Assembly (NCBI GenBank): GCA_020064725.1
Contig: JAGTWJ010000019.1
Location: 3,534,001-3,598,000 of the forward strand
Direction: 5' to 3'
Length of the DNA stretch: 64,000 bases
DNA from: Drechslerella dactyloides
Lineage: Eukaryota > Ascomycota > Orbiliomycetes > Orbiliales > Orbiliaceae
In this document: positions 45,306 to 58,532 of the stretch, one piece after another
How the letters are laid out: each line of letters begins with the position of its first letter
Numbering within the stretch: position 1 is the first letter of the stretch
Position numbers and translations under genes: made by a program
Notes under the pieces: generated by a model
Told to the model about the DNA's origin: nothing
What the model saw: only the letters and a program-made list of their open reading frames with translations
Databases searched by the model: none

Positions 45306-48300
45306 ATGAGTGGCTCCTCGATCATCGTCACCCTCTGGATCCACGAGTCCCAGAGCTCGGCCGGTTCCAAGCCAGAGGTCATCTTCAATTCGGACTTGTT
45401 CCACGGAACCGCTTCTCCGGGCGACCTGGTCGAGCTGCGGCCCTGGAAATCACATTCCGCCTCTCACGAAGCCCTGACGAAGCTGAAAGCTGGCTACGAC
45501 AATGCATCCTCCGCATTCAGCAGCGACGGTGACGGTCCACGGAAAAGCACCAAAGAGGGCGACAGTGGTGCCGACAGCCGGCATTCGAATTACCTCTTCA
45601 TCGTGCCGGAATGGGCCCCTGATGAGCGCACCAGGCAATCGGGCCTGCAGGTACGGCGATTGCTTCTCCGCAGACGTTTTTCTCGTGTCCATCAGGCTAA
45701 CGTCAATTCATAATTTCAGCTCTCCGTTGCGCAGCATGTAGCGACCAAGTTCAAGCTGCAGCCCAGGTCCACCGTCAAGTTGACTCTGGTAAGTTACATA
45801 TCCCTCTCATTACGGCCCGCGACCTAGGCAGCCGGAACGCGATCTGACTCGTGAGCCTCCAGGTCGACAAAACGCTCCATGAAGCCTCGCATGTTGAAAT
45901 CTCGTTCCGTGACCAGTATCTGGCGCGGTCGGACATGTGGAGGCTAGCCGCCAATGAGCTCGCTGGCAATTGTGTCTACACCTCGCGGAGGATCGTATTT
46001 GTCGGCTCTATCAAAGGGCTGATCCAGGGCATCTGGATTAGAGGACAGAAAGTCCAAGCTGCATACTTTTCCTCCAAAACCCGGCCCATATTCCGGTCGT
46101 CGTCCGCAAGATTCGTTCTTTTCGTGCAGATGTCCAAAGAGATGTGGCACTTTGAGACGGAAGGCAAAGGCGAAATTCTGTTCAACAAGATGATTAACGG
46201 CTTCTTGCCCGAGCTGTTCAAACGATGGAAGAGACTGAATGCGCACCACCTGGTCAGCATCGTGCTCTTTACCAGGATCGTCTACGATGGAGAAAACAAA
46301 GTCGGCCTCATGGCAGCAGGCGAGGAGAGCAGTGCCCTTACAGCGTTCGGCAAGCCATTGCAGTATCGCGACTTTTTCCGTGTAGTAGTCACCCACAGAG
46401 AAAGTGAGGATTGGACAGTCATTCTCCACCAACTTAAGAAAGAATTCGCCGTCTTTCTCAAGGATATTCTTGTCCAGCCCGCCAAAGCTTCTCTAGACAC
46501 CCCAATCGAGCAGCCGATAAGTCCAGGTGGCTCCAATACACTCCCTGAAGGCATCTTCGAAGAATCGTATGCCATCCGTGGCGAGCCTTCGACCTCTATC
46601 CAAGGAAACATACTAGAGGCTATCAATCTAGCTTGCAACCAGTTCTCTCGCGACCATGTGGACCGAGATCTCGTCAGGACGGGGATATCGATCATTATAA
46701 TCACCCCTGGTACCGGACACTTTGAAGTAGACTACGACATGCTGCAGTTGACTACGGAGAATTTGGTGGCCAATGGGATCGGAATCGATCTTGTTTGTCT
46801 CTCCCGGCCTCCTCTCCACAGTACTCCCTTGTTTAGATACAAGAATCCAAAACTTTCCAAAATCGCCGACCCACGTTCGCCGGTCACGGCAAGATCACGA
46901 GCGGGAACCTTCCATGATATCGGCAGAAGAGGAACCGACATCTCGTTCGAGAGTATGGGTTCCGGGGCTAGGCGTTTATCGAACGCTACCATCGCTGGAA
47001 AGGTTGCTGATGCTATTAGCAACGGCATAGCAGACGATTCACATCACTTTCATCATTATCATCAGCATCAAAATCAACATCAAAATCACACCCCGGACTC
47101 AACAACTGCAGCGGCGGTGGCAGCAGCAGCAGCAGACGAGTATCTGTTCGCTGTTCCTCACTGGGTTGATGTATCCTTCTGGTCCAATTCATCGGAACGA
47201 AAATCTCGTCATCATCGAATCCAAGCAGCGGTTCGAAGCCGAGCCTCAAACGCCAACGGTCTAACAGGTTCTTCAAAGCAAAAGAAAAGCACAAACTTCA
47301 AGCCGAGATGCAAAATGTATGAGTTGCAAATGATGGGTGTCATGGAGAACGAAGTTGCAAATATTGGCATCCCGTATCTACACGAGAGCCCGTTATATAT
47401 CGCTCTCGAAGATCCTCCCCTGCACGACGAACGACGGATCACCGAGGGCTCTGCAGAAAGGAAAGAAACGCGGACTGATACGTCAACAGATGACAAGAAG
47501 CGTATTCGAGCGGCAAAGGGGCAGGAGAAAGCGATGCAGGATTATATGGACAAGTACGACGACTACGTTTTCCGACCCCTCGCCGAAGTTTTGAAGGCAC
47601 AAGAGGAAGCAAAATATCGCAGAGTATTCGAAGACCAGCAGCGTATCGACGAGATTGTGCAAGAGGACCCTAACATCTTGAGCACAAGCTTCAGAAGTAC
47701 TGCATCTCGAAAAAGCCACGCTCCTAATAACGGCCCGGCCTATTTCGACCGCAAGATGAAAGAGCGACGGCCAAGTCTAGAATCACCAAGCGAAGGCGCA
47801 GAACTTGCGGCATCTGCAGATGACAAAGAGTCTGTTGATCCAAAGACGGTGCTGAAGCCTCCCCCGCCGCCGCCCAAGGAGGAACCAATCAGGCCTAATG
47901 AGAGAGGCAAACTCGTGAGAGGTTTCTCGGCTGGCTTCAAACCGTTTGGAACGGCGTCGAAGACGGCACCGAGCGCCTCCACCAGCAACGCGACTCATTT
48001 CCCTATTCTAACCCGAGGCTTTACACCTGCTGCTGTGACACCACGGACTTCTCTCACGGCTTCTACTTCGAGCCTACTTTCCAATGCGATGTTCTCGCCA
48101 GACATGTCTACCAGAAACAATAGCAATATCTCGATTGGACAGGTTTCTCTAGGAGATAGTAAGGACTCTGACAGCAAGTCTCTCAACGAGGGGATTGCGA
48201 GCTCTGTCAAGCCCAGCAGGCCGATTGCTATTCGTAATGCCGCCTCGGAGATGAAAGAAGAACCAAAGACTCCCTCCATAATGGCGCTCAGTCCCACCGA

Positions 48301-51136
48301 GAGACGGCAAGGTATCGCTCTGCGCGAAGGACGAGGTTCGAAAGGACAGATTGATGCCCTGAAAGCCGCCTCTCAAGCCCGACTAGCCGCTCCAAGGCTT
48401 GACTTGACTCAATCCTCGGGACTGCTCAGTATCTTACCGACTACAAATACCATCTCATCCATCCTTCCCTGGCTGACAATCTTGAATCCATCGAATCCTA
48501 AAAAGGCACAAATCAATGCCAAAAATCAATTCCGCCGCTGGCAACATGTGTTTCCCCGGCCGCTCAGAGTGTCGACGATGAAATGGAAATCGCTCTGTTC
48601 ACCAGCTGCGCTCCCGTTGACGACGGAATACTTCCCAACTCTCGAGCAACTAGCAAACGAGTACTCCGAAAGTCCTTACGTCATTGCCCAGAATGACGAC
48701 GACGACGTCGAAGAAATCAGCCGGAACCGAAAGGAATTGGTTCGAGAAATGGTATCACAGAGATTATCCCGTGGCTTCCAGATTGTCGTTGGCGCAGCCG
48801 TCCAGGAGGCAACAGTCGGCAGGGTCGGCGAGCCAGATATCTTTGCAATGAACTATATGGGCAAAGCCAGCTCATCGGTCTACATGTCGATGGGTCCGCA
48901 TATCCATCAGCTCATTTGCGACGAGGAATATAACGTTGAAGTCAAGCGTTATATGCGCAAGCCGATCCCGCAGAGGAATGGCAAAGCCGGTCTGCAACCT
49001 ATCGATTATAATGCATCAGTACGGACTGTGCATTCGGATACGTATCAGCCTCAGAAGGTGACGTTTAAGCCGCCGCCGTATGACTACAGCTGGAACTATG
49101 TGGATAGGTATATAGGCGGCTACGAGGAAGACTTCGTTGAGCCCATGAAGATCTGGAGGGCTCGGTTCGTGCTGATACCCGTCGACCTCCCGCCTGGATC
49201 TGGACGGGAGCGCCGACAGACAATTACCGGTATTCCGCAGGAAGATCTCAACGACGAAGAAATCCGACTGGAAGGTATCCAGAAGCTCACGCAGCTGTTC
49301 CAGCGACACCGATATGTCCCGCCAGAGGAACGTCGATATCAAAGGACGAAGAAATACAAAGACGACAATCCTCTTGAGATTATCTTCAAGACTGCGAATC
49401 CTTCTGTTGTTGTAGCCAAGGAAGTCGAGAGCCTACCAACTATCGGGGAGGCAGACACGAACGCTCGCCGACAACATCTCATCACCGGGTCGGAGTTGTT
49501 CGAGCGGGGCACGATGAGGTTGCAAATGCTAGCGCAGGAACTGCAAGGTCCAAGAGGGATCCGCCTACAGGATCGCCGATGGCATCTACGGCTCCATTAC
49601 AATTGTTTTATCGGGTCCGAATTTGTGACGTGGATGCTGCTCAATTTCAAGGATCTGGACACAAGAGAAGAGGCCATCGAATACGGAAATGATCTCATGA
49701 AAGAGGGCCTTTTCCAACACGTAGAAAAGCGACATGCCTTCCGCGACGGCAACTTTTTCTACCAATTGCAGAGCGAGTATGTATCCGCACGGCCGATGTC
49801 ACGAGGCGGATGGTTTGGCGGCCGCAGTTCCAGGCATCACGGCAACCTGTCAGTCGATCCCCTGGATACGTTCCCGGGCTCGTTCAATCGGGGCAGGTCG
49901 AATTCTGTCATCGGCGACGGCGTCTACTATAATAATTCCGAAACGAGCATTCCACCGAACCCACGGCAGAAGGCACGCGTAGCCCTCAGCAAGGTTATGA
50001 AGTACAACATTGACCCGAACAAGAAGTCCTACCGCCCGGAGATCATCAACCTGCACTACGACCGCGTGCACAACCCCGAGAACTGCTACCACATCCGCAC
50101 CGAATGGCTCAACGTCACCGCCAAACTCATCGAAGATGCGCTGACCACCTGGGCGAAAACGGCGAACCGCTACGGGCTCAAACTCGTGGAAGCCCCCATC
50201 GACGAAATATGCACGATCACCGCCAACGACCCCTTCCGATCACCCATGGTCGCCCGCCTGTGCATACCACCGCCGAGCCACACCGCGCTAGAGAGCTCGA
50301 CCTCCCTCGGCACCAGCGTACAAGACCCCTTCCCCTACCACGAGGCGATACTGAAGAAGTTCAACTTTGTGCTCGACCTCGAGTCCGCGAAGAACTTCCC
50401 GCAGGACGTAGAGGTGACGTACTCCTGGGGTACCCCGAGCTACAGGTTCACGCAGTACATCCACCGCACCGGCGTCGTGTTTGCCCAGATCACGGACACG
50501 GGCGAGTTCCTGCTCCTCGCGAATAGAATGTACTCCCAGCGCGGGACCGCCGACACGAATAAATTTGATAACGCGGGGCAAAACGACCGCGGGCTGCGCG
50601 GTGGTAACGGCGGCGGAAGCGGCATGGGTGCAGGCGGCGGCCTTACGGGATCGACGTTCCCCCATGCGCCTGCGTCGTCATACATGACGCCCTCGGCGTT
50701 CAACCCCATGCTGACGTCGCAGCAAACCTACGTCACCGCGGACATCGTCAAAGGGGAGCTTATATCCTTTTGCAAGGATGCCGAAAAGCTACAGGCGCTT
50801 TACGACGAGGTTGATGCCAAGAGCGTCACGACCGTCCCGCCGACGCCGCACGTCGGCCCGATGGGCGGGTCGAGCAGCGGGTCGCTCGGGCCGACGATTG
50901 CCAGCGTCGGCAGCGGCGGGGCGCCGGGTGTGCCTGGTACCGGATTCATCTATGGCGCGACGAGCCCGGGGATCCGCGAGCCGGTTAGTCCTGCGATGTT
51001 GGCACTCGGGAGCATCAGCGGTGGGAATGCGAGCTCGAGCAGTATCAGCACGTTGACGGGGAACAGGAGCAGTGCGAGCGTGTTCAGTGGGGATAGAAGG
51101 AGTATGGGTCAGAGCTCAGGGAGTGGTGACCATTGA
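45306..51136 (+). CDS. IML1: GATOR1/SEACIT scaffold subunit Iml1 (DEPDC5)
   Basis: Three exons, 45306-45650, 45720-45788 and 45863-51136, give 1895 residues. With Npr2 and Npr3, Iml1 forms the vacuolar-membrane complex that acts as GAP for Gtr1 (RagA/B) and shuts down TORC1 on amino-acid loss. Recognisable: the N-terminal VTLWIHES and GDLVEL region; the IML1 core EISFRDQYLARSDMWRLA, GIWIRGQKVQAAYFSSKTRPI and RIVYDG; the SHEN-like part; and a DEP domain at about 1372-1445 (RRWHLRLHYNCFIGSEFVTW onward). Fungal-type low-complexity inserts include a His/Gln run near residue 531. The tail is Gly/Ser-rich. Arginine-finger catalysis belongs to Npr2, so no active-site residue is expected here. Confidence 0.95.
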
Positions 51137-54100
51137 TAGTCAGGATCGATATGGATGGTGGCGTTATAGGAGGATCTGTATATATGGATTGGATAGGCTG
51201 TGATGGGCAGCCTTTAGGCTGTTGCCTGTGTGTAGCAAAAGTGTACAGCAAAAGTTTATTCGGCTTGTTGTAGCAATTGTCGGTCAAGGGGTATGTTTGC
51301 GTAACACTACTCGCACTGCTGCTGCCTTTTGTGGGAGTTCCGGCGATCTTGTAAGGATTCTGGAGATCTAGATGCCATATCCTGTCAGGTCACGTCACTT
51401 TGGTTCCACACGCTGGATCGAGATCGCAAATGATGAATTGGTCGAAATACCATATCATGAACCGCATATCAAATGAGCGCTACAGGGAAAAAAATTGACG
51501 ACATGCTCTTCCTACTCACAGTCTAAGGAAGCCATATGTCTCCCCGTCAAGTGCGCTCATATGAGCGCATGCAGGCAGCACGGACCAGGAAGTCTCGCAA
51601 TGGTGATTGGTCTGTGAGTGCGCCTTGCGTTGTTCTATCAAATTACCACGCGAGCTGCAAATATCTTTCAGCTCAGGCAATTTCATGTCCACAAAACATC
51701 AAGCGACGACATTTGACAAGGGTATTTCAATGCGCTCAGACTCTTGCAAATTTGCGACGGTTTGCCTTAGCTATCTTGAACTCGCGTATGTGATATCGTC
51801 AAAATTAGCCCACGAGAGTCTAGTCTACAATGTAGCATTGAATGCAACCCGCAGCGTATCCGGCGGCCAATGATCACACGCTCATTTCCATAAACGTATG
51901 CGCATGCCATCCACACCCACACCAAATCGCATTCAACAGTTGCATGCTATACACACAAACAAACAGGACAATGTGCTAGGACATGGACTAGGACATGGAC
52001 ATGAATGGCATGGCACGGCAAGCCTGGCACCGATACCGGCTGTGCATGTGGCCTGGTTCGAGTGGATGTCTGACGAGGTCAAGGAGGGTGGACATGCGTA
52101 CGCAAGGTATGTCTGGACATGTTGTTTCTGGTAATTCAGGCGGGGCCGTGTCGTTAGGTTAGCTAGCGGGAAAGGGAGGGAAGGGAAGGCGCAATGCAGA
52201 GTGTGTCTGTTATCCGGGAGGCACTCCTCTGGCCTCGCTCGAAACGAGTGGGTGGTCCGGGATCGTGGACTACAATACAAGTATCACTCGGATTTCTCTA
52301 AACTTTCTTTATTTCTTTATTTCTTTTTCTGTTCCTTTTGGCGGGAGGAGTGCAGGGAGGTACGCATGGAAAGCTGTTGACCGTCAGAGTACAATTTATA
52401 ATTTACTGGAATTCCAAAATATCATGGCGGAGATATTGTCGGCCGTCGTTTGCAGTTTCTGTTGGGGGATATTGCATGGTGACAGTACGGAGCTGGAGCT
52501 GTGCCTCTACTATTCTGAGGAGGCCCAACTTGGGAGGTATTAGAGTATTTGCAGGTGGGTTGCCAGCCCTGCTGCTCATAATTGGCGTATAAAATTAGTA
52601 GTGCATCGCAGTTGATGGTATAACGCTTCAAACGTTACGTATGACGCACGCTATAAGTTATTATCAAGCTGTAGATCGATTGAGACATAGCATGGGAGGT
52701 AGAATGTAAGTTCACGGGACGCCGAAAGCGAGAATTATGCAGATAAGCCTTTCCTTGCAGGCGCCTTGCAAATGGGAGACTTTAGCTCGTAGGGTAGCTG
52801 CTGTAGATGGGTATTTCGGGCTAGCTAGGTTGCAGGTCTACCGTGCTGTGCAAGTTGACCGTTGTCAATGTGTGTGCATGCCTGCAGTCTGCATGGATCA
52901 TGGGAGTGGAGTATATGATATTCCAGCTCGAAACGACAGGTGCATCCGACGGTGGTCCTAGGGCCTGCCCGGCGGTCAAAGATCGGATTAACATCTGATT
53001 TGACGAGATGCCGTTTGTGTCGGAGTTGGCCAGACTTGAGTTCACGACACCAGGGCCGTCGAGTTTGCGGCGATGGCGGATTTGGGAGTTGCGTAGCTAC
53101 GCACGCGGGTAAGCTGTGCATGTCGTTTGATATCAGAGGATGCTGGTGCTAGCAAACGTAAACTATAGGATGCACTACATAGTAGGTGGTCATTCAGAAG
53201 CTCAGCTCATACACAACTGATAGCGCAGAACTCAGATCCGTTTGGTAAGGTGTAAACTGGAAGCATCTAGTTTTCGTGGGCTATGGTGGTAGCACGGGTT
53301 CTGTACGTGTTGGAGTGTCGTTGAATTTGTGGATACGAGGCGCCGTCTGTCAGACGTGACAGCTTTTTACGTTTGACTACACGAGAACCGTTTTCTCCGA
53401 CGTTTCGTTTACGAAATCCGCCGCCTCGTCCTGATCACGAGTTCAACAGCCCCAAGCGTAACAGAGACGAAGCACGATGGTTCTAGCCACGGCCGAGGAG
53501 GGAGCTCGTTGCCGTTTGGGTCATAGCGGGGAGCATGGGGCAGCAGGAGGGTGTGGTCATCACGGCAGGAAGGTCAGGGCGGGTGTTTATCGATAAACCC
53601 GACACGCGGCTCGCATTGCATTGGTGATCCGAGCTGGCTGGCTGGCCACTCCATCCGACAGAGAGCCGGAGGGCGTTCGGAATCGGTAAGTCTGCGTCCT
53701 GATGGCATGGCTTTGGCCCGCCCGATCTGGCATGATTTGCTGATTGCTCTGGCGGTACGGTTCTCCAGACGAAACACGGCGACTGGTTGATGGCCGGGCT
53801 CGCTGGACGCGAAGCGGAAGGAGGTCCGTCGACCTGTCCATCGATATCCCCGTCTCGAGGGGCCGTGGCAGCCCTTGGCCGGGTCGACGCTGCTGCAGGT
53901 CTCGCTTTGCGTCAGCCTGCGGTCATTGCGCTCGATCCTGTTGCGACGGGGCGAATATAAAATATCGAGCGCATCAGCCGGCCGCCATCTCGAGAGTTCG
54001 ATCGGGTTGATCATGATCATGATCGGTCGATGGATGCTCGGTGTGAGTGGCAACGGACGCGAGTGGACGGGCTTGCATCCAGCCTTAAAGCACGAAACTG

Positions 54101-54413
54101 TCAATTTGCGACCGCGGATGCAAGCTTTTGATCCGACGTCCCGAAGCTGATTTTAAAAAAAGGGTGCGCCTGTGCTCGTGCCCGCGCCCGTGCTCCAGAA
54201 CCGAACTTGAACTCCGCTGGGCCTGACCCCGCCCCGCCCTCCGCAGGTGCTGTTGGGAAGGAGGACGGCATGACATGATCTCTGAGACGGCATCCCGTCG
54301 AGAGCCCCACTTCCCACCTGGAATTCGATTCTCTTGCGCGGAATTCCCCAGACCAGGACGCCCTTTCGATCCCGTATTCTTCCTGGATGCTTACTAGATT
54401 CTCTGCCGTGTCG

Positions 54414-54428
54414 GTGAAAATTTTTCAC
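54414..54428. promoter_or_regulatory. Perfect inverted repeat, RRPE-like core
   Basis: GTGAAAATTTTTCAC: 7-bp arms around a central T. It contains an AAAATTTT core like the fungal rRNA-processing element. No adjacent start codon of a known gene. Confidence 0.35.
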
Positions 54429-55013
54429 TCTTGATACCTTTTCTCCTCCTCGTTGTCGGATGGTCCCCAAGTTGAGCAAGTTGTCTGCTTGCATTCGGCG
54501 GGTCGCTGTTATTTTTCCCACGCTAGGTCGCGGTACTGGTTACATGTTGGAAGTACAAGAAGACTTCTCTTGGATGTCTCGATGCTCGCGGCCCTGTGAT
54601 AATAAAATGCTATAATAACGTTTGTATTAATTCTCGCGATCGTGTGTAGGATTCCAGACATTCCAGCGAGCTGCAATCGGGCAGGTCGGCCGGGACGCCT
54701 TCTTTATACCTTGATGGACGCTTTGGACCAGACAGTTGCGAATGGCGAACGGGCATTGGAGAACCTAAAACGCCCCCTCTTATCGATTGCGCCGACGCAT
54801 CTGGCGAATGGAAGTTCGGGTTCAGCAGCTCGCAACGGTTTAGGCTGCGAAGCGAGTTCGAATGCCATCCTGTCGCTAGGCCGGCCGTCGGGTCAAGCTA
54901 ACTGTTTCGTTTGGGTGCCCACCGCAAGCGCCAAATTGCATCGCCGCTGGACAAAACCGCAGGAGCTCGCCGCGCATGCGGTGCCGTGTGATCCCCAGCA
55001 ATCGGATGGGTGG

Positions 55014-55054
55014 ATGTCATGTCATGTCATGTCATGTCATGTCGTGTCGTGTCA
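55014..55054 (+). repeat. (TCATG)n pentanucleotide array
   Basis: About five TCATG units followed by two or three TCGTG variants. Unit length is not a multiple of three, so copy-number change would shift any reading frame across it. Confidence 0.85.
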
Positions 55055-58000
55055 GCGATTCCGGATGCCAACAGCGGAATGGATGAGATATATAATAATA
55101 ATAATCATACTCGAGGCGAAGCATGCGCAGGAGAACTGTTGGAAAGGCTGCGAAAGTTGAGGAGGGTGTGTGTGCACACACCGACACATCGTATACCTGT
55201 ATACATGTCCTGTATGTACACGTACAATGTTCGTCTGTCGAGTCCGGCGTCGACGAGCGGATTGGCTGCTGCTCGAGTTAGTGCCGTTGCAGTCGAACGT
55301 CTAGCGCGCTCAGGATGTCTGCACTTAGCAGGCCCGGGGCTGGGAATCCAGAGGCAAAACACCCGTTTACGGAAACTCATCACCAAGTGTGTTAATTCCA
55401 ATGTTGACTTAATGGAGATGGGACCCTTTAGCGTCGAGCCAGCGAGCCAGGCCTGCAAGCGTGCATGCTGAGGGATCGAGAATAGCATAGTATCGCAGCA
55501 GCCGGCCCTGGGAGCCTCCTGGGTGGCTCGATTGTCGATTCATACATATATCTGGGCGGTCCGGTTTCTCCACGCTTCTTGCATGCGAGACGACTCCAAA
55601 ATTAAACAGAGTTCCTCTCCTCTGTCGACATGCCTCCGTAGACTCTCCTCGCCCAGAAAACACGACCTTCCACCTGCTGCTTCCAGTCGAGCTGGTCTCA
55701 GAAGGCCGGAAACCTTATCCCGACCTCGCCCCTCAGCACGCCGTCCGCCGGCTAGCCGCCATTCTGCATTACCAGCCGGTCACGCCGCCTGTCTCGCATT
55801 GTACTTGTCTCGACGATATATCTTCATATCCGTCCGGCTGTCTCTGAAGAAATTCCCTCATAAGGCCTGGCCGTTTTTTTTCTCGAACAGCAGCATATTC
55901 CCCCCTGTGTAGTTGCGCAGAGTGTGAATTACTGCAGCTTCGCCCTGAGAATCCGTTAGTGCAGGCTGCCGGATTATAAGAGTTCGGCAAGCCGGAGCCC
56001 CAGCGGCATGACAATCTTATTCAGCAGGTGTTACGGCAACTCTGGCTGATTTCCAATCGACTGGCAATCTCAAGATTGCAGATATTGGCAAAAAGGGACT
56101 TCCTCCGTCACATCTGGCGGACGATTTCGTTGATAGCATCGTCACCACCATCCTTCCCAACTCTCGAACCAATATCCAGCCGCCGGAAGAACGGATATTA
56201 TTTTTTCGACACCTTCAAGAACCATTTTTCGAACTCAGTTATCAGTCTTCATCCCACCATCTTCTTCCAGGCTACCAACATACCCCCCTCATTTGTTGCA
56301 TACCATCGAGCGAATCCCGTCCATCGAATAGCGAGCGGCCGAGATCTAGAACCCTGTGGGCCAACAAATTTCGGACGACAAAGACCCACCCGAGAACGAG
56401 CCAGGCGGAAAACACACGGCTCCAACTGAGATATCTCGATCCACTGCCACAATAGCTACCAAGGTACGTGCTGGTTCTTTTCTCCACATCCTATAACAGG
56501 CGGTTCCTTTATCTCTGGACGCGCCGCCGCCCCCTAATTACATCATGCTGTTGGAGAGCGATCTGTGGCTTGCTGCGAGGTGTGTGTTGATATCAGCGAC
56601 GTGATTTGCTGCGGCTGGTTTTCCTGTTGAAGCGGTTGCTTTTGCTTTCGTATCTACCCACCTGGATTCTCGGACTTCGCAAAGGAATGTTGGAATGCGA
56701 GGCTATCGCATCAGCGACAATCCTTCGGAATCCAGACATGAAGCTTCCTATTTGTCGCTACCTTTTCGATAGCGAAAGATACAGGCAGCCCTCACATGCT
56801 GGCGTTTGGCGTTGGGTACCTGCCTCTCGCCTAAGGGCGAAGAGAGATCCAAAGTCAGCGCACAGGGTCCGCTCACGAGATGCTTGAAACAGCACATACC
56901 AAACATCACATGTGCACCGGAACAGCTTATCTCCTTCCCAGACCCACGCGAGAGCTTGAGATCAGGGGAAGTGGAGCATGCTATATATCCTGCCCGGGAG
57001 AACATCGGACGGCTGATCCAGTCTGCCAACGCTGTTCCTGATTTTGAAATATCTCTTTCGTTCCGAAATCGATTTTCGACATTCGGATATAATAGTACCA
57101 TGGCATCTCGCAGTTGCATCTAGTTTGCACTTTCGTTTGGCTTTCGAGTCGGCGTGGTTTGCGCATGAGCATGTGTAACCACCATGCTTATGCGCCTGCA
57201 CCCACGCAAAGCCGGCAGAAGCTCCGCTGGAGGCGACTCCCTGGCCCCATCAAAGGTAGTAACCATCGTCATCACCATCGCCAGAACCATCCGTCGTGGG
57301 TTGTATCTGGTGCGACACCAAGGCTCCCCAGCGAGACTTCGGCCTGCAGACTGGGCGAAGGATAGGCCGGGCGGGCAGGTCGCACGACGAGCAGACCACC
57401 ACGTCACACAACCCAAGGACGAGTCTCTTGGAGTAGCGAATAGACGTACGAGGCCATCTCGTGGAGAGCTGCGGCTGCTCCTTCGCTGCGGTTGTTTGTT
57501 GCTTTTCCATGACCGCAAGCCATAACAGCAGCGCGTGCCTGGTTGCCTTCGCCTTCGCTCGCCTGCTCGTGCCGGCCTTTGTCCTTTTTATATGAGATGC
57601 GCATCCTCGTCGCTTCAAGCAGCCGTTTCGCTTTTTGTCTCTGCGAGCTGGAGCACCTGGCAAGCCCTTTGTTCCGTTATCATTCGGATGGTGGACCGGG
57701 TTTCGCCTTGTATATTCGCATGTTAGTCTCCATCGCTATCGTCTGCAGTGACGTTGGCCGCGGGCTTCTCATTCCCTCCGCCTCTCGCTGGCCTCTGCCG
57801 CCCTCCCGAGCATCCAGAATCCTCCACGGACGATAGGCCGTTTAAGCCTGTTATCTCTGCTGGCACGCGGTGCTGCGTCTGATGTCTGGCGGCGGCGGTG
57901 CAGCGGACTTGTTTGTTGGTGTTGCTTGCTTGATCAGCAGCGCCTCAGCTGGCTGCCTGCTTTTCGTCCGATCTTTGTCGCCTTCCTCCTCCCCGTCCCC

Positions 58001-58532
58001 TCGAGCCCGACTTGTCCGCTCGCCCTTTCTGCTATTCACATCACTCCCCCAAAACATCATCAGACCTTTCCGTATACAGTCCGGCCAGCCAGCTAACCTC
58101 CAGCATCGACTCAGACTTCGCAGGTTCCGAGGCTCTGTTAGGCTATTGCTAGTGACCAGCCGCGACGACCTGCTCCTTCCATCCCTTCAGCCTCTCTCTG
58201 CCTCATCATCATCGTCATCAGCATTACCACCATCAGCGTCGCCACAGCTGCAATCTGCCTGCCGACGTGCTCACTCGACCTTATCCTAAGCCCATCTCAC
58301 CTTATGGACATAGCCATCGGGATTCGAACCACGAACCACAACAAGACCATGTGTTTCAATCTCGTCGTCCCGGACAGCACACGCAGCCATAGAAGAGCTG
58401 CGGCGGAAATGTTGTAGTCAGCTCTACTCAGCTGATTCAGGACGAAAAGGCTTGCCCTTCAAATACAGCTTCAGTCTCCTATAAAAAATTGCGATAAGGT
58501 TTCCTCCAGAGGATCCTCAGGCCCCATCCATC

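Larger units (their letters stand above)
51137..58532. other. 7.4-kb gene-poor interval between IML1 and LST4
   Basis: By far the largest gap in the window, where the average gene spacing is near 3 kb. It starts with an AT-rich IML1 3' UTR. No known protein, tRNA or transposon was recognised. It contains a TCATG pentanucleotide array (about 55014-55054), a perfect inverted repeat (54414-54428), CT-rich tracts nearest LST4 (about 57960-58260, a likely promoter), and several open stretches of protein-like composition described as findings. It may hold a long LST4 leader, a noncoding RNA or an unrecognised multi-exon gene. Confidence 0.6.

Noticed and set aside
56806..57123. 105-codon and neighbouring frames (56606-56887, 57184-57525) in the gene-poor interval
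   Set aside because: They have ATG starts but no motif and mixed composition; kept only as part of the general interval finding.
58319..58345. tRNA T-loop-like sequence (GGTTCGAATCCCG on the minus strand)
   Set aside because: The five-base stems beside the loop do not pair, and no D-arm or acceptor stem was found at the right distance.
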